Assembly: GCF_000768705.1 (NCBI RefSeq)
Contig: NZ_AVPJ01000003.1
Coordinates: 124,001-188,000 of the forward strand
Source: Knoellia sinensis KCTC 19936
GTDB lineage: Bacteria > Actinomycetota > Actinomycetes > Actinomycetales > Dermatophilaceae
Length of the DNA stretch: 64,000 nucleotides
Reading direction: 5' to 3'
This document shows, in pieces, positions 1-9,547 of this stretch. Position numbers and translations under genes: made by a program. Each line of letters opens with the position of its first letter. The first letter of the stretch is position 1. The notes under the pieces were generated by a model. That model ran no database searches. It worked only from the letters and a program-made list of their open reading frames with translations, and was not told the DNA's origin.

Positions 1-965
1 GCGTTGTAGTCGACACCGAGGGTGTTGGGGATCGTCAGCAGCAGCGTGTCGGCGGCGGCGATGGCCTCGTCCTCGGCGAGCTGGCGCACCAACTCGTCCG
101 GTTCGGCGGCATACGACTTCCCGAACCGCGCAAGCGAGCCATCGATCATGCCGACCTGGTCACTGCTGCGCCGGTCCGCACCGAAATAGGCGTGGTCCTG
201 CGCCGTCACCAGCGGGAAGATGCTGCGGCTCACCGACGTCCGTGGGGTGCGGTCGTGGCCGGCCTCACGCCACGCGTCGTGGAACATCTGGATCTGCTCG
301 GCCTGCAGCTGGTGGAAGGGCACCCCGGTGTCCTCGGTGAGCAGCGTCGAACTCATGAGGTTCATGCCCTGCTCCGCGGTCCAGACGGCCGTCGCGCGCG
401 TGCCGGCACCCCACCAGATGCGGTCCCGAAGACCGTCCGAGTGTGGCTCGAGGCGCAGCAGGCCGGGCGGGTTGGGGAACATCGGGCGGGGGCTGGGCTC
501 GGCGAACCCCTCGCCCTCCAAGAGGGTGAGGAACTGCGCCGTATGCCGTCGCGCCATGTCCGCGTCCGACTCGCCTTCGCGAGGTTCGTGACCGAAATGG
601 CGGTAGCCCTCGATGACCTGCTCGGGCGATCCTCGGCTGATGCCCAACTGGAGGCGCCCCTGCGCGATGAGGTCGGCGGCCCCGGCGTCCTCGGCCATGT
701 AGTGGGGGTTCTCGTAGCGCATGTCGATGACGCCTGTGCCGAGCTCGATCCGGCTCGTCCTCGCTCCGGCGGCGGCGAGCAGCGGGAAGGGCGATGCGAG
801 CTGTTGGGCAAAGTGGTGCACCCGGAAGTACGCCCCGTCTGCCCCCACCTCCTCGGCCGCCACCGCCAGCTCGATCGACTGGAGCAACACGTCGGAGGCT
901 GATCGGACAGCCGACTGCGGGTGGGGGTTCCAGTGGCCGAACGACAGGAATCCGATGTGCTTCAT
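1..965 (-). CDS. LLM-class flavin-dependent oxidoreductase (3' end outside window)
   Basis: This is a bacterial-luciferase-like TIM-barrel flavin monooxygenase that probably uses FMNH2 or F420H2; the substrate cannot be told. From the ATG at 965 the protein starts MKHIGFLSFGHWNPHPQS, followed by GAYFRVHHFAQQLASP, ELGTGVIDMRYENPHYMAEDA and LGISRGSPEQ, all typical of the family's FMN-binding barrel strands. About 321 residues are visible and no stop is reached, so only the last few C-terminal residues are missing (family about 340). It lies downstream of map on the same strand, with a gap of about 70 bases. The longer ORFs over this interval in other frames lack family similarity. Confidence 0.88.
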   Translation of the reverse strand, partial: MKHIGFLSFGHWNPHPQSAVRSASDVLLQSIELAVAAEEVGADGAYFRVHHFAQQLASPFPLLAAAGARTSRIELGTGVIDMRYENPHYMAEDAGAADLIAQGRLQLGISRGSPEQVIEGYRHFGHEPREGESDADMARRHTAQFLTLLEGEGFAEPSPRPMFPNPPGLLRLEPHSDGLRDRIWWGAGTRATAVWTAEQGMNLMSSTLLTEDTGVPFHQLQAEQIQMFHDAWREAGHDRTPRTSVSRSIFPLVTAQDHAYFGADRRSSDQVGMIDGSLARFGKSYAAEPDELVRQLAEDEAIAAADTLLLTIPNTLGVDYN

Positions 966-1037
966 ACCTGCATTCAACACCGCAGGTCGACGCCCATTCC
1001 TTGCATCGAACTCCGACCTCCGGATCCTGCCTGCGGG

Positions 1038-1886
1038 TCAGTCGAGTGGAGCGTAGGTCGCGCCGAGCTCGCGCAACATGGCCTCGCCACCGTCGATGGC
1101 GGTGAGAACCCAGAGACCCTGCGAGGTCGCCGCCACGGTGTTCTCCCAGTGGGCCGCGCGGGAGCCGTCGTTCGTCACGACCGTCCAGTCGTCCTCGAGG
1201 ACGCGGTTGGCCTCGTCGCCCAGGGTCACCATCGGCTCGATCGCGATGGTCGTGGCGTCGACGACCTTGGGGCCCTTGCCGCTCACGCGGTAGTTCGGCA
1301 CCTGCGGGTCCATGTGCATCGACGTGCCGATGCCGTGCCCGACGTAGTCCTCGACGATGCCGTACTCCCGACCGCGCCGCTCCCCCGCCGCGGTGATGCT
1401 GTCCTCGACAGCCGCGCCCACGGCATACAGGCTTTCGCCCACGGCGAGGGCGGCGATGCCCGCCCACATCGAGGCCTCGGTGTCATCGATGAGTTCGAGG
1501 TCCTCCGGTCGACCCGCCTCACGACCGCCGACGATGAGCGAGATCGCCGCGTCACCGTGCCAGCCCTCGACGATGGCGCCGCAGTCGATGGAGAGGAGGT
1601 CACCCTCCTGCAGGACACGGGATCCGGGGATGCCATGGACGACCTCCTCGTTGACCGACGTGCAGAGCGTGCCGGTGAAGCCGTGATAGCCCAGGAAGCT
1701 CGGGATACCGCCGCCGTCGCGGATGTGGGCCTCGGCGAGCGCGTCGAGTTCCTTGGTCGTCATGCCGGGCTTCACCGAAGCGCGCATGAGCTCGAGCGTC
1801 TGGCCGACGAGCAACCCGGCGGCGCGCATGAGCAGCACCTGGTCGTGGGTCTTGGCCTCGATGCGCTCACGTCCGAACAATCCCAT
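1038..1886 (-). CDS. map: Type I methionine aminopeptidase
   Basis: Removes the initiator methionine from nascent proteins, using a dinuclear metal site. The 282-residue protein has the expected metal ligands in order: Asp in LLSIDCGAIVEGWHGDAA (two Asp), His in VGHGIGTSMHMD, Glu in IAIEPMV and Glu in HWENTVA, plus the substrate His in GYHGF. The ATG at 1886 (MGLFGRER) is preferred over an in-frame TTG at 1895 because the N-terminus then matches actinobacterial homologues. In many actinobacteria map directly follows adk; here two extra genes and three inverted repeats separate them. Confidence 0.95.
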   Translation of the reverse strand: MGLFGRERIEAKTHDQVLLMRAAGLLVGQTLELMRASVKPGMTTKELDALAEAHIRDGGGIPSFLGYHGFTGTLCTSVNEEVVHGIPGSRVLQEGDLLSIDCGAIVEGWHGDAAISLIVGGREAGRPEDLELIDDTEASMWAGIAALAVGESLYAVGAAVEDSITAAGERRGREYGIVEDYVGHGIGTSMHMDPQVPNYRVSGKGPKVVDATTIAIEPMVTLGDEANRVLEDDWTVVTNDGSRAAHWENTVAATSQGLWVLTAIDGGEAMLRELGATYAPLD

Positions 1887-1926
1887 GGGGGGCAACCTAC
1901 CGGCGGCGACGCCCCTCCCCCAATCC

Positions 1927-1987
1927 GTCGACAGTAGACAAAGTCCCGCCTCGCGTATCGCGAGGCGGGACTTTGTCTACTCTCGAC
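1927..1987. repeat. 61-bp inverted repeat, copy 1
   Basis: Two 29-base arms, nearly perfect (one mismatch), around a 3-base loop. The arms carry the core AGTAGACAAAGTCCCGCCTC. It lies 30 bases past the stop of the FMN reductase gene and upstream of map. It is the same length and core as the elements at 2672 and 3770. On the minus strand it could act as a terminator or processing hairpin, but no U-run follows. Confidence 0.85.
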
Positions 1988-2016
1988 TGCTTGGGTCGGA
2001 GTTGAGGGGTGTTGGG

Positions 2017-2574
2017 TCAGGACTGGGCGGGGACCTCGTCGAGGTCGAGCACCTTGCTGTGCAGACCATCGAGCAGGCTCTTGAGTTCGTCAGTCGCACG
2101 GCCGGCGGCGACAACGTCACCCTCGACGGTGAGCTGCTCGGGGAAGCTCAGCCCGAGGTCGCCGACGACGTCCGCCTTGACGTGGCCGAGCACCTTGGCC
2201 AGGTCGGCGCGGGCGTCACCGGCTCCGCTCCAGCCGTAGCCCACGATGCCGATCGGCTTGCGGTCCCACTCGGCGAAGAGGTAGTCGACAGCGTTCTTGA
2301 TCGGAGCCGGGAAGCTGCGGTTGTACTGCGGCGTCACGACGACGATGGCGTCGGACTCGAAGATCGCGCTCGCCCAGGCCTGAGTGTGCGGCTTGGCGTA
2401 GTTGCCGTTCATCGGCATGTCCTCCTCGTCGAAGAACGGGAGGTTGATTTCGGCGAGGTCGAGGACCTTGACCTGCCACTGCTCGGGGTTCGCCTGCTGA
2501 CTCACCCACTCGGTGACCTTGTGGCCAATGCGGCCCGGACGCGTGCTGGAAACGACGATGCTGAGGTTGTTCAC
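2017..2574 (-). CDS. NADPH-dependent FMN reductase family protein
   Basis: Flavodoxin-fold NAD(P)H:FMN or quinone reductase of 185 residues, a normal length for the family. The phosphate-binding loop is at residues 8-17 (VSSTRPGRIG), and the flavin-contact motif PQYNRSFPAPIKNAVDYL is at 82-99. It is cytosolic, with no signal peptide. The physiological acceptor is unknown; quinone detoxification or flavin supply are the usual roles. It is monocistronic in appearance, with a 61-bp inverted repeat on each side. Confidence 0.87.
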   Translation of the reverse strand: MNNLSIVVSSTRPGRIGHKVTEWVSQQANPEQWQVKVLDLAEINLPFFDEEDMPMNGNYAKPHTQAWASAIFESDAIVVVTPQYNRSFPAPIKNAVDYLFAEWDRKPIGIVGYGWSGAGDARADLAKVLGHVKADVVGDLGLSFPEQLTVEGDVVAAGRATDELKSLLDGLHSKVLDLDEVPAQS

Positions 2575-2671
2575 AATTCAACTAACGGGACCGCTCGCCA
2601 GTCCATTCCCGGATCCCGACGATGTGGCTCAGTGCACACAAGGCAGCCAGGCGTCCACCCCTCCAGCACGT

Positions 2672-2732
2672 GTCGAGAGTAGGCAAACTCCCGGGTCGCA
2701 GGCGTCCGAGCGGGACTTTGGCTACTCTCGAC
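2672..2732. repeat. 61-bp inverted repeat, copy 2 (degenerate)
   Basis: Outer arms GTCGAGAGTAG / CTACTCTCGAC are perfect. The inner part is degraded (CAAACTCCCG against CGGGACTTTG, with an unpaired centre). It is exactly the same 61-base length as copies 1 and 3, and lies 8 bases past the stop of the AbiEi-like gene. Confidence 0.8.
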
Positions 2733-2740
2733 TGGCTGGT

Positions 2741-3715
2741 TCAGGCGATCATCAGGTCGCGCGGATCGAGATCCAGCGCGCGGGCGACGAACTCGAGGGT
2801 GTCGATGCGCCGCGGTGCTCGGAACACGTCGTCGGCGAAAAGTTCGCGGACGGTGTGATCCAGGGATTCGAGCAGCCGCCGTTTGGCCTCATCGGCGCTG
2901 CGTGCCTTGATATCGGCGTGCACGCTCCCCTGGTATTCCGCGGCAACCCGCTTCGCGCGCCAGAGAAGGTCCGCCTCGGCCACGTACTCCCCTGCCTCGT
3001 CCAGCACGATTCCGTTGACCTCGGGTTCGGGGAAACCTGCTCGAACGAACATCAGTCGAGACCTCGACTCCATGGGCGACTTCACGCGGGGCCGGATGAG
3101 GGTCAGCGCTTCGGTGAGCATGACCTTGCCCCGGGGTCGCACGCGTCGCCCGAGCGCGGCGTGCAAGGCCCGCACGCCGGGTGACGTCCTCGAACCGGCC
3201 CGGATCGTGACCTCCGAGCGGGCGTCGAGCCGGGCCACGATGGCGTCGCCCATCACGACGAAGTCATCCACCGTCAGCCGACCGCGTCCCAACTCCCCCA
3301 GATCGCACCACGTGTCAGCCAGCCCGATCAGGCTCAGTCCTCCCACTTCCTCGACCTCACGGATCTCCAGCCCACGATGTCCCCGGCACCCTTCCCGCGC
3401 CACCTGCCCACCACGTGTGGGGGCCATGACGTCGAGGGGGCCGTGACGGCCTTCGTCCTCGAGGAAGTGAGGGAGGGGTAGATCGCGCAGGACCGCACAG
3501 GTGACGTGCGAGAACGCGCGGGCGGACGGCATACCCATGGCGAAAGCGGCGGCTCGCTCCTCCACGGTGACCGGCGCGCGCAAGGAATGGGCGCCGTGCG
3601 TCGGATGGACGAGATCACCGCGATGGAGGCGCATGCGCGGCAGCCCGAGTTCGCGAGCGCGGGCCGTGGAGAACGGCCCGCCGGCGAGCTCCTCGGGAAG
3701 CGGCTGCGGTCGCAT
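2741..3715 (-). CDS. AbiEi-like N-terminus with Vsr/DUF559-type endonuclease-like C-terminus
   Basis: A 324-residue protein with two regions. Residues 1-200 resemble the actinobacterial type IV toxin-antitoxin AbiEi-like group (PFSTARARELGLPRMRLHRGDL, then a beta-rich part). The C-terminal part resembles a PD-(D/E)XK / DUF559 very-short-patch-repair fold, with E216 in ESRSRLMF, D249 in YVAEADLLW and E260-x-Q-G in AAEYQG. This family is abundant in actinobacteria and its function is unproven; no partner AbiEii toxin gene is adjacent. It interrupts the usual adk-map linkage, is flanked by inverted repeats at 2672 and 3770, and so looks like a cargo insertion. Confidence 0.65.
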   Translation of the reverse strand: MRPQPLPEELAGGPFSTARARELGLPRMRLHRGDLVHPTHGAHSLRAPVTVEERAAAFAMGMPSARAFSHVTCAVLRDLPLPHFLEDEGRHGPLDVMAPTRGGQVAREGCRGHRGLEIREVEEVGGLSLIGLADTWCDLGELGRGRLTVDDFVVMGDAIVARLDARSEVTIRAGSRTSPGVRALHAALGRRVRPRGKVMLTEALTLIRPRVKSPMESRSRLMFVRAGFPEPEVNGIVLDEAGEYVAEADLLWRAKRVAAEYQGSVHADIKARSADEAKRRLLESLDHTVRELFADDVFRAPRRIDTLEFVARALDLDPRDLMIA

Positions 3716-3769
3716 GAACCGAGCATGGCCGAGATCCGGAAACCCTCCGCGCGGTCATCCACAGGCCCG

Positions 3770-3830
3770 GTCGAGAGTAGTCAAAGTCCCGCCTCCCGGA
3801 GCGGGAGGCGGGACTTTGACTACTCTCGAC
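3770..3830. repeat. 61-bp inverted repeat, copy 3
   Basis: A perfect palindrome with 29-base arms and a 3-base loop, core GTCGAGAGTAGTCAAAGTCC. Compared with copy 1, paired positions have changed together (A-T to T-A in the arm, GCG/CGC to CCG/CGG near the loop). It begins about 20 bases past the adk stop. The downstream flank TGCTTGGGTCGGA is shared with copy 1. Confidence 0.87.
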
Positions 3831-3849
3831 TGCTTGGGTCGGAGGGGGT

Positions 3850-4410
3850 TCAGCTCAGGGCGGTGACGATTCGTTCGGTGACCTCGTCCATCGCGCCCAG
3901 ACCGTCGACCTCAACGAGGAGTCCACGCTCGCCATAGACCTCGACGAGCGGGGCCGTCTCGCGGCGGTAGATCGCCTGGCGCTCGCGGATGACGTCCTCA
4001 GTGTCGTCGACGCGGCCCTCGATCTCGGCCCGCTTGAGCAGACGCTCGACCACCGCGTCCTCGTCGACCGTCAGCGCGAGCACCTTGTCGAGTCCGAGAT
4101 CGCTCTTGGCGAGCATCGCGTCGAGCGCGGCAACCTGACCGGTGGTGCGGGGGTAGCCGTCGAGGAGGAAGCCCTCGGCTGCGTCGTCCTGGGCCAGACG
4201 GTCCTCGACGATCGCATTGGTGATGTCGTCGGAGACGTAGCCACCAGAGGCCGTGATCTCCTGGACCTGCTTGCCGAGCTCGGTGCCGTTCTTGATGTTG
4301 GCGCGGAAGATGTCGCCGGTGGAGATGGCGGGGATGCCGAAGTGCTCGGCGATGCGGGCAGCCTGCGTGCCCTTACCGGCCCCGGGGGGACCAAGGATGA
4401 TCAGACGCAT
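3850..4410 (-). CDS. adk: Adenylate kinase
   Basis: Catalyses ATP + AMP = 2 ADP. The 186-residue short-lid form is typical of actinobacteria. Visible motifs: P-loop GPPGAGKGT at residues 7-15, AMP-binding STGDIFR, LDGYPRT and the lid region with short [17 protein letters not shown] lacking the zinc-Cys insert. The start ATG lies one base past the secY stop, so it is translationally coupled within the secY-adk end of the spc operon. Confidence 0.96.
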   Translation of the reverse strand: MRLIILGPPGAGKGTQAARIAEHFGIPAISTGDIFRANIKNGTELGKQVQEITASGGYVSDDITNAIVEDRLAQDDAAEGFLLDGYPRTTGQVAALDAMLAKSDLGLDKVLALTVDEDAVVERLLKRAEIEGRVDDTEDVIRERQAIYRRETAPLVEVYGERGLLVEVDGLGAMDEVTERIVTALS

Positions 4411-4411
4411 G

Positions 4412-5728
4412 TCAGCGGAGGAACCCTTCGTAATTGCGTGTTTCGAGCTGAGCCTGGATCTGCTTCACCGTCTCGAGGCCGACGCCGACGATGATGAGGA
4501 TCGAGGTGCCGCCGAAGGGGAAGTTCTGGTTGGCCCCGACGAGGACAAGCGCGACCAGCGGGATGAGCGAGACAAGCGCGAGGTAGATCGCCCCAGGGAC
4601 CGTGATGCGGGTGAGGACGTACTGGAGGTGCGCGACGGTGGGTGCACCAGCCCGGATTCCGGGGATGAAGCCGCCGTACTTCTTCATGTTGCCGGCGACC
4701 TCCTCCGGGTTGAACGTGATCGACACGTAGAAGAACGTGAAGAAGAGGATGAGGACGGTGTAGGTGAGGGCGTACTCCCACGTGTCACCGGCGGCGAAGT
4801 TGGCGTCGATCCACTCCACCCAGCCGGGGCTCGTCCCGTCGGCCCGGCGGTTGAACTGCGCGAGCAAGGTCGGGAGCGCCAGCAGCGAGCTGGCGAAGAT
4901 CACCGGGATGACACCGGCCATGTTGACCTTGAGCGGGATGTAGGTCGACGTGCCGCCGTACTCCTTGCGGCCGACCACGCGCTTGGCGTACTGGACCGGG
5001 ATGCGCCGCTGGCTCTGCTCGACGAACACCACGAGGGCGATGATGAAGAAGCCCATGAGGATGACGCCGAGGAAGATGTCCCAGCGACCCTCACGCTGCT
5101 GGATCGCCCAGAGCGCACCGGGGAAGGTGGCGGCGATCGAGGTGAAGATGAGGATGGACATGCCGTTGCCGATGCCCTTGTCGGTCACGAGCTCACCCAT
5201 CCACATGACCACGCCGGTGCCGGCCGTCATGGTGAGGACCATGATCAGGATCGTGACCGTCGAGTCGTCCGTGAGGATGTTGGTGCACGCCGGGTTCGCG
5301 AAGAGCTGCGAGGGGTTCTGCGCGAAGGTGATGAACGTGGCCGACTGGAGGACCGCGAGTCCGATCGTCAGATAACGCGTGTACTGCGTCATCTTCGCCT
5401 GGCCGGCCTGCCCCTCCTTCTTGAGGGTCTCGAACTTGGGGATGACGACCGTCAGCAGCTGGACGATGATGCTCGCCGTGATGTACGGCATGATCCCGAG
5501 CGCGAAGATCGACAGCTGGAGCAGTGCCCCACCGCTGAAGAGGTTCGCCAGTCCAAGCAGGTCGTTGGCGTCACCCGCACCCTCCTGGCACGCCTGGATG
5601 AGCGAGTAGCTCACGCCGGGCGTCGGCACGTGGGCGCCGAGCCGGTAGATCGCGATGACCGCGAGGGTGAACAGGATCTTCCTGCGCAGGTCGGGCGTCT
5701 TGAACGCGCGGCCGAAAGCGGTGAGCAC
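4412..5728 (-). CDS. secY: Preprotein translocase subunit SecY
   Basis: Channel-forming subunit of the SecYEG translocon in the cytoplasmic membrane. It has 438 residues with about ten hydrophobic segments. Characteristic stretches include the N-terminal [19 protein letters not shown], the periplasmic [12 protein letters not shown] and the cytosolic loop [24 protein letters not shown]. It is the penultimate gene of the S10-spc superoperon. A 193-base gap with a hairpin separates it from rplO. Confidence 0.97.
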   Translation of the reverse strand: MLTAFGRAFKTPDLRRKILFTLAVIAIYRLGAHVPTPGVSYSLIQACQEGAGDANDLLGLANLFSGGALLQLSIFALGIMPYITASIIVQLLTVVIPKFETLKKEGQAGQAKMTQYTRYLTIGLAVLQSATFITFAQNPSQLFANPACTNILTDDSTVTILIMVLTMTAGTGVVMWMGELVTDKGIGNGMSILIFTSIAATFPGALWAIQQREGRWDIFLGVILMGFFIIALVVFVEQSQRRIPVQYAKRVVGRKEYGGTSTYIPLKVNMAGVIPVIFASSLLALPTLLAQFNRRADGTSPGWVEWIDANFAAGDTWEYALTYTVLILFFTFFYVSITFNPEEVAGNMKKYGGFIPGIRAGAPTVAHLQYVLTRITVPGAIYLALVSLIPLVALVLVGANQNFPFGGTSILIIVGVGLETVKQIQAQLETRNYEGFLR

Positions 5729-5853
5729 AGGTCCTCCAGGTGGGCGGCCAGAGCCGCGTCAAAGTGTGGTGATCGTGGTGATCGACGAACAAAGATACCC
5801 CGCGACGAGCCACGGTCGACGACCATGGTCGGTGCAAGGGGTCAAACGACGGA

Positions 5854-5904
5854 TGCCGCAAGGCGAGTTCCCGGAGTGCCTCCGGGAACCGCGCCCTGCG
5901 GCAT
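5854..5904. terminator. Composite hairpin between rplO and secY
   Basis: Inner perfect 10-bp stem (GTTCCCGGAG / CTCCGGGAAC, 3-base loop, 5867-5889) nested in an outer TGCCGCA / TGCGGCA pair. The right outer arm carries a full CGGCATAC word. It is an intrinsic-terminator-like or attenuator structure in the middle of the operon, without an obvious U tract. Confidence 0.55.
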
Positions 5905-5921
5905 ACGCACTGTGGTGAAGC

Positions 5922-6398
5922 TCAGGCCTGCGTGGCCGAGCCGCCTGCGGCCTCGATCTTCTCCTTGGCGGAGGACGAGAACGCGTTGGCGGTCACGTTG
6001 ACCGCGACGGTGATCTCGCCGGTGCCGAGCACCTTGACGAGCTGGCCACCGCGGACCGCACCCTTGGACACGAGGTCCTCGATCGTCACGTCGCCACCCT
6101 CGGGGAAGAGGGAGGAGAGCTTGTCGAGGTTCACGACCTGGTACTCGGTCTTGAACGGGTTCTTGAAGCCGCGCAGCTTCGGGAGACGCATGTGGAGGGG
6201 GGTCGAGCCACCCTCGAAGCGCTCCGGAACCTGGTAGCGAGCCTTCGTACCCTTGGTACCGCGACCAGCGGTCTTACCCTTGGAGCCCTCACCACGACCG
6301 ACACGGGTCTTGGCGGTCTTGGCACCGGGGGCAGGACGCAGGTGGTGGACCTTGAGCGCCGAAGCCTGGGTTTCGGTGGCCTTCTTGGAGTCAGCCAT
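5922..6398 (-). CDS. rplO: 50S ribosomal protein L15
   Basis: Large-subunit protein uL15, 158 residues. The Gly/Lys-rich N-terminal region ([20 protein letters not shown], then [10 protein letters not shown]) and [14 protein letters not shown] are family hallmarks. It follows rpmD by two bases, consistent with the conserved rpsE-rpmD-rplO block. Confidence 0.97.
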   Translation of the reverse strand: MADSKKATETQASALKVHHLRPAPGAKTAKTRVGRGEGSKGKTAGRGTKGTKARYQVPERFEGGSTPLHMRLPKLRGFKNPFKTEYQVVNLDKLSSLFPEGGDVTIEDLVSKGAVRGGQLVKVLGTGEITVAVNVTANAFSSSAKEKIEAAGGSATQA

Positions 6399-6400
6399 GA

Positions 6401-6586
6401 TCAGTCAACCTCCTCGACGGCAACGAGGTGCGTCACCGTCTTGACCATCCCGCGGATCTCGGGACGGTCCTCCTTGACGACGACGTCGCCAATGCGCTTG
6501 AGACCGAGGCTGCGCAGCGTGTCACGCTGGTTCTGCTTGCCGCCGATCTCCGAACGGGTCTGGGTCACCTTGAGGCGAGCCATCAC
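6401..6586 (-). CDS. rpmD: 50S ribosomal protein L30
   Basis: Small large-subunit protein uL30, 61 residues, with the conserved [20 protein letters not shown] segment and a [12 protein letters not shown] beta hairpin. Its start overlaps the rpsE stop by four bases (ATGA), so it is translationally coupled. Confidence 0.97.
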   Translation of the reverse strand: MMARLKVTQTRSEIGGKQNQRDTLRSLGLKRIGDVVVKEDRPEIRGMVKTVTHLVAVEEVD

Positions 6587-7257
6587 GCACCTGCCTTCGC
6601 GGCGTCGCGAGCCTCGGCGATACCAGCAGCCTGGGCGCGAAGCATCGCAGCCGGGGCAACCTGGTCCACCGGGAGGCCACGACGGGCCGCCACGGACTCC
6701 GGACGCTCAAGCTCCTTGAGGGCCTGAACCGTCGCGTGGACGATGTTGATCGCGTTGTCCGAGCCGAGGCTCTTGGACAGCACGTCGTGGATGCCTGCGC
6801 ACTCGAGCACCGCACGGACCGGGCCACCGGCGATGACACCGGTACCGGGGCTGGCGGGGCGGAGCATGACGACGCCGGCAGCGGCCTCACCCTGGACGGG
6901 GTGCGGGATCGTGCCCTGGATGCGCGGGACCTTGAAGAACTCCTTCTTGGCCTCCTCGACACCCTTGGCGATCGCGGCAGGAACTTCCTTCGCCTTGCCG
7001 TAGCCGACGCCCACGGTGCCGTCACCGTCACCGACGACGACGAGCGCGGTGAAGCTGAAGCGACGACCACCCTTGACGACCTTGGAGACGCGGTTGATGG
7101 TCACAACCCGCTCAAGGTACTGACTCTTCTCGGCCTCGCGGCCGCCACCACGGCGGTCGTCGCCACGGCCACCGCGACGGTCGCCGCCACGGTTGTCACT
7201 GCGGTTGTCGCCGGTGGACGACGCGGGACCGGTGCCTCGACGCTGGGGTCCTGGCAT
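6583..7257 (-). CDS. rpsE: 30S ribosomal protein S5
   Basis: Small-subunit protein uS5, at the decoding-fidelity interface with S4. At 224 residues it is longer than the usual 165-200 because of a charged, Gly/Arg-rich N-terminal extension (about residues 1-45), a common actinobacterial feature. The core shows [31 protein letters not shown] and [17 protein letters not shown]. The gap to rplR is 43 bases. Confidence 0.96.
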   Translation of the reverse strand: MPGPQRRGTGPASSTGDNRSDNRGGDRRGGRGDDRRGGGREAEKSQYLERVVTINRVSKVVKGGRRFSFTALVVVGDGDGTVGVGYGKAKEVPAAIAKGVEEAKKEFFKVPRIQGTIPHPVQGEAAAGVVMLRPASPGTGVIAGGPVRAVLECAGIHDVLSKSLGSDNAINIVHATVQALKELERPESVAARRGLPVDQVAPAAMLRAQAAGIAEARDAAKAGA

Positions 7258-7300
7258 CAGATGTTCCTCATTTCAACACTGGACTGGGAGAGCATGTGGG

Positions 7301-7675
7301 TCACAGCGACAGCCCACCCTCGCGGGCGCCATCGGCGATGGCCGCAACGCGACCGTGGTACTTGTTGCCACCACGGTCGAAGACAACAGCCTCGACACCG
7401 GCCGCCTTGGCACGCTCGGCGACGAGCTCGCCGACCTTCTTGGCCTTGGCGGTCTTGTCGCCGTCGAACGAACGGAGGTCAGCCTCCATCGTCGACGCCG
7501 AAGCGACGGTCTTGCCGGCCACGTCGTCGACAACCTGGACGAAGACGTGACGCGACGAGCGCGAGACGACGAGACGGGGCCGTGCTGCCGTTCCCGAGAC
7601 GTGCTTGCGGACGCGGATGTGGCGACGGCCGCGTGCAGCGACCTTGCCCTTGGCGCGCTTGATGATCATTGCCAT
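7301..7675 (-). CDS. rplR: 50S ribosomal protein L18
   Basis: uL18 binds 5S rRNA. The 124-residue protein begins with a basic tail ([20 protein letters not shown]) and contains [20 protein letters not shown] and a C-terminal [20 protein letters not shown]. The ATG at 7675 lies 3 bases past the rplF stop; a second in-frame ATG two codons later is an alternative. Confidence 0.97.
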   Translation of the reverse strand: MAMIIKRAKGKVAARGRRHIRVRKHVSGTAARPRLVVSRSSRHVFVQVVDDVAGKTVASASTMEADLRSFDGDKTAKAKKVGELVAERAKAAGVEAVVFDRGGNKYHGRVAAIADGAREGGLSL

Positions 7676-7678
7676 GGC

Positions 7679-8215
7679 TTACTTACCAGCCTTTCCGACC
7701 TTGCGGCGGATGTGCTCGCCGGCGTAGCGCACGCCCTTGCCCTTGTAGGGGTCGGGCTTGCGGAGCTTGCGAATGTTGGCGGCAACCTCACCGACGAGCT
7801 GCTTGTCGATGCCCTCGACCTGGAACCGCGTGGGGTTCTCGACGGTGAAGGTGATGCCCTTCGGTGCGTCGATGGTGATCGAGTGCGAGTAGCCGAGCGC
7901 GAACTCGAGCGAGCCGCCCTTGTTCTGCACGCGGTAACCCGTGCCGTGGATCTCGAGCTTCTTGACGTAGCCCTCGGTGACACCGAGAACCATGTTGTTG
8001 ATGAGCGAGCGGGTCAGGCCGTGGAGCGAACGCGACTCGCGCTCGTCGTTGGGCCGGGACACCTGGACCTCGCCGTCGGTCTTCTCGACCGTGATGGGCT
8101 GCGCCACCGTGTGTGCGAGTTCGCCCTTGGGACCCTTGACCTTGACGGTCTGGCCCTCGACGCTGACCTCGACACCCGCGGGGATGGCAACCGGAAGACG
8201 TCCGATGCGCGACAT
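7679..8215 (-). CDS. rplF: 50S ribosomal protein L6
   Basis: uL6, near the factor-binding site of the large subunit, 178 residues, made of two duplicated alpha/beta domains. Conserved starts and ends are [16 protein letters not shown] and the C-terminal [20 protein letters not shown]. It lies 11 bases after rpsH. Confidence 0.98.
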   Translation of the reverse strand: MSRIGRLPVAIPAGVEVSVEGQTVKVKGPKGELAHTVAQPITVEKTDGEVQVSRPNDERESRSLHGLTRSLINNMVLGVTEGYVKKLEIHGTGYRVQNKGGSLEFALGYSHSITIDAPKGITFTVENPTRFQVEGIDKQLVGEVAANIRKLRKPDPYKGKGVRYAGEHIRRKVGKAGK

Positions 8216-8226
8216 GTCAGATCCCC

Positions 8227-8625
8227 TTACCAGATGTAGGCGAGGACTTCCCCACCCACACCCTTGTTGGCGGCCTGCCGGTCGGTCAGAAGACCGGAGG
8301 AGGTCGAGATGATGGCGACGCCGAGTCCACCGAGCACCTTGGGAAGGTTGGTCGACTTGGCGTACACGCGCAGTCCGGGCTTGGACACGCGGCGCACACC
8401 CGCGATGGAACGCTCGCGGTTGGGGCCGTACTTGAGGTTGACGGTCAAGGTCTTGCCGACCTCGGCGTCCTCGACGGTCCAGCCGGCGATGTAACCCTCG
8501 GCCTCGAGGATCTCCGCGATGTGCGACTTGAGCTTGCTGAACGGCATGGAGACCGTGTCCTTGTGCGCCGAGTTGGCGTTCCGGACGCGGGTCAGCATGT
8601 CCGCAATCGGGTCAGTCATTGTCAT
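8227..8625 (-). CDS. rpsH: 30S ribosomal protein S8
   Basis: uS8, a primary 16S rRNA binder; in many bacteria it represses the spc operon. It has 132 residues with the N-terminal [16 protein letters not shown] and the C-terminal signature [12 protein letters not shown]. It is separated from rpsN by a 162-base gap holding an inverted repeat. Confidence 0.98.
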   Translation of the reverse strand: MTMTDPIADMLTRVRNANSAHKDTVSMPFSKLKSHIAEILEAEGYIAGWTVEDAEVGKTLTVNLKYGPNRERSIAGVRRVSKPGLRVYAKSTNLPKVLGGLGVAIISTSSGLLTDRQAANKGVGGEVLAYIW

Positions 8626-8703
8626 TGGGCTTCTCCGCCCTCTCTCACCGTGGTTTCATCCGGGGCTGTTGCTCCGGCTGACCTTCGATGTAGATGGTCT
8701 TGG

Positions 8704-8761
8704 GGTATGCCGCGTGAGCGGCGGGGTGAGGTAGGCGCTGGACTGTGCCCAGCGGCATACC
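8704..8761. repeat. Inverted GTATGCCGC pair between rpsN and rpsH
   Basis: GGTATGCCGC at 8704 faces GCGGCATACC ending at 8761, so the octamer occurs as an inverted pair. The interior contains a weak CTGG/CCAG hairpin. It fills the middle of the 162-base rpsN-rpsH gap. An attenuator or a repeat-derived structure is possible. Confidence 0.6.
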
Positions 8762-8787
8762 TCGTGGTCTTGTTCAGTTCTGGAAGG

Positions 8788-8973
8788 TCACCAGGACGAC
8801 TTGGTCACGCCGGGGAGCTCACCGCGGTGGGCCATCTCCCGGAGGCAGATCCGGCACAGGCCGAACTTGCGGTAGACCGAGTGGGGACGGCCGCAGCGCT
8901 GGCAGCGCGTGTAGCCGCGCACCTTGAACTTCGGCTTCTTGTTCGCCTTGTTGACAAGAGCGGTCTTGGCCAT
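8788..8973 (-). CDS. rpsN: 30S ribosomal protein S14, zinc-binding type
   Basis: uS14 of the short C+ (type Z) form, 61 residues. Two zinc knuckles are visible, CQRCGRPH and CRICLRE, so this paralogue needs zinc. Its start lies one base past the rplE stop. Bacteria with this form sometimes keep a zinc-free paralogue elsewhere; none is in this window. Confidence 0.97.
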   Translation of the reverse strand: MAKTALVNKANKKPKFKVRGYTRCQRCGRPHSVYRKFGLCRICLREMAHRGELPGVTKSSW

Positions 8974-8974
8974 G

Positions 8975-9547
8975 TCACTTCTCCTTGAACGGGAAGCCGA
9001 GCGCCTTGAGCAGCGCGCGTCCCTCGTCGTCGTTCGTCGCGGTGGTGACGATGGTGATGTCCATGCCCCGGACGCGGTCGATCTTGTCCTGGTCGATCTC
9101 GTGGAACATCGACTGCTCCGTGAGGCCGAACGTGTAGTTGCCGCGGCCGTCGAACTGGGTCGGGCTCATGCCACGGAAGTCGCGGATGCGGGGAAGCGCG
9201 ACCGAGATGAGTCGGTCGAGGAACTCCCACATGCGGTCGCCGCGCAGCGTGGTGTGCGTGCCGATCGGCATGCCCTCACGCAGCTTGAACTGGGCGATGG
9301 ACTTGCGCGCCTTGGTAACGACCGGCTTCTGACCGGTGATCGCCGTGAGGTCGCGAACCGCGCCCTCGATGAGCTTGCTGTCCTTCGCCGCGTCGCCGAC
9401 ACCCATGTTGACGACGACCTTGACGACGCCGGGAACCTGCATGACGTTGGCGTAGCCGAACTGCTCGTGCAGGTTGGCCTTGATCTCGTCGGTGTAGCGC
9501 TCCTTCAGGCGGGGGCGCACAGCGGTGGTCTCAGTCATCTGGCTCAC
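8975..9547 (-). CDS. rplE: 50S ribosomal protein L5
   Basis: uL5, part of the 5S RNP, 190 residues. Conserved stretches include [20 protein letters not shown], the [20 protein letters not shown] segment and [18 protein letters not shown]. It overlaps the rplX stop by four bases. Confidence 0.98.
   Translation of the reverse strand: MSQMTETTAVRPRLKERYTDEIKANLHEQFGYANVMQVPGVVKVVVNMGVGDAAKDSKLIEGAVRDLTAITGQKPVVTKARKSIAQFKLREGMPIGTHTTLRGDRMWEFLDRLISVALPRIRDFRGMSPTQFDGRGNYTFGLTEQSMFHEIDQDKIDRVRGMDITIVTTATNDDEGRALLKALGFPFKEK

Noticed and set aside
1927-3830. Insertion sequence in the map-adk interval
   Set aside because: No transposase-like gene is present; only hairpin repeats and two ordinary genes.
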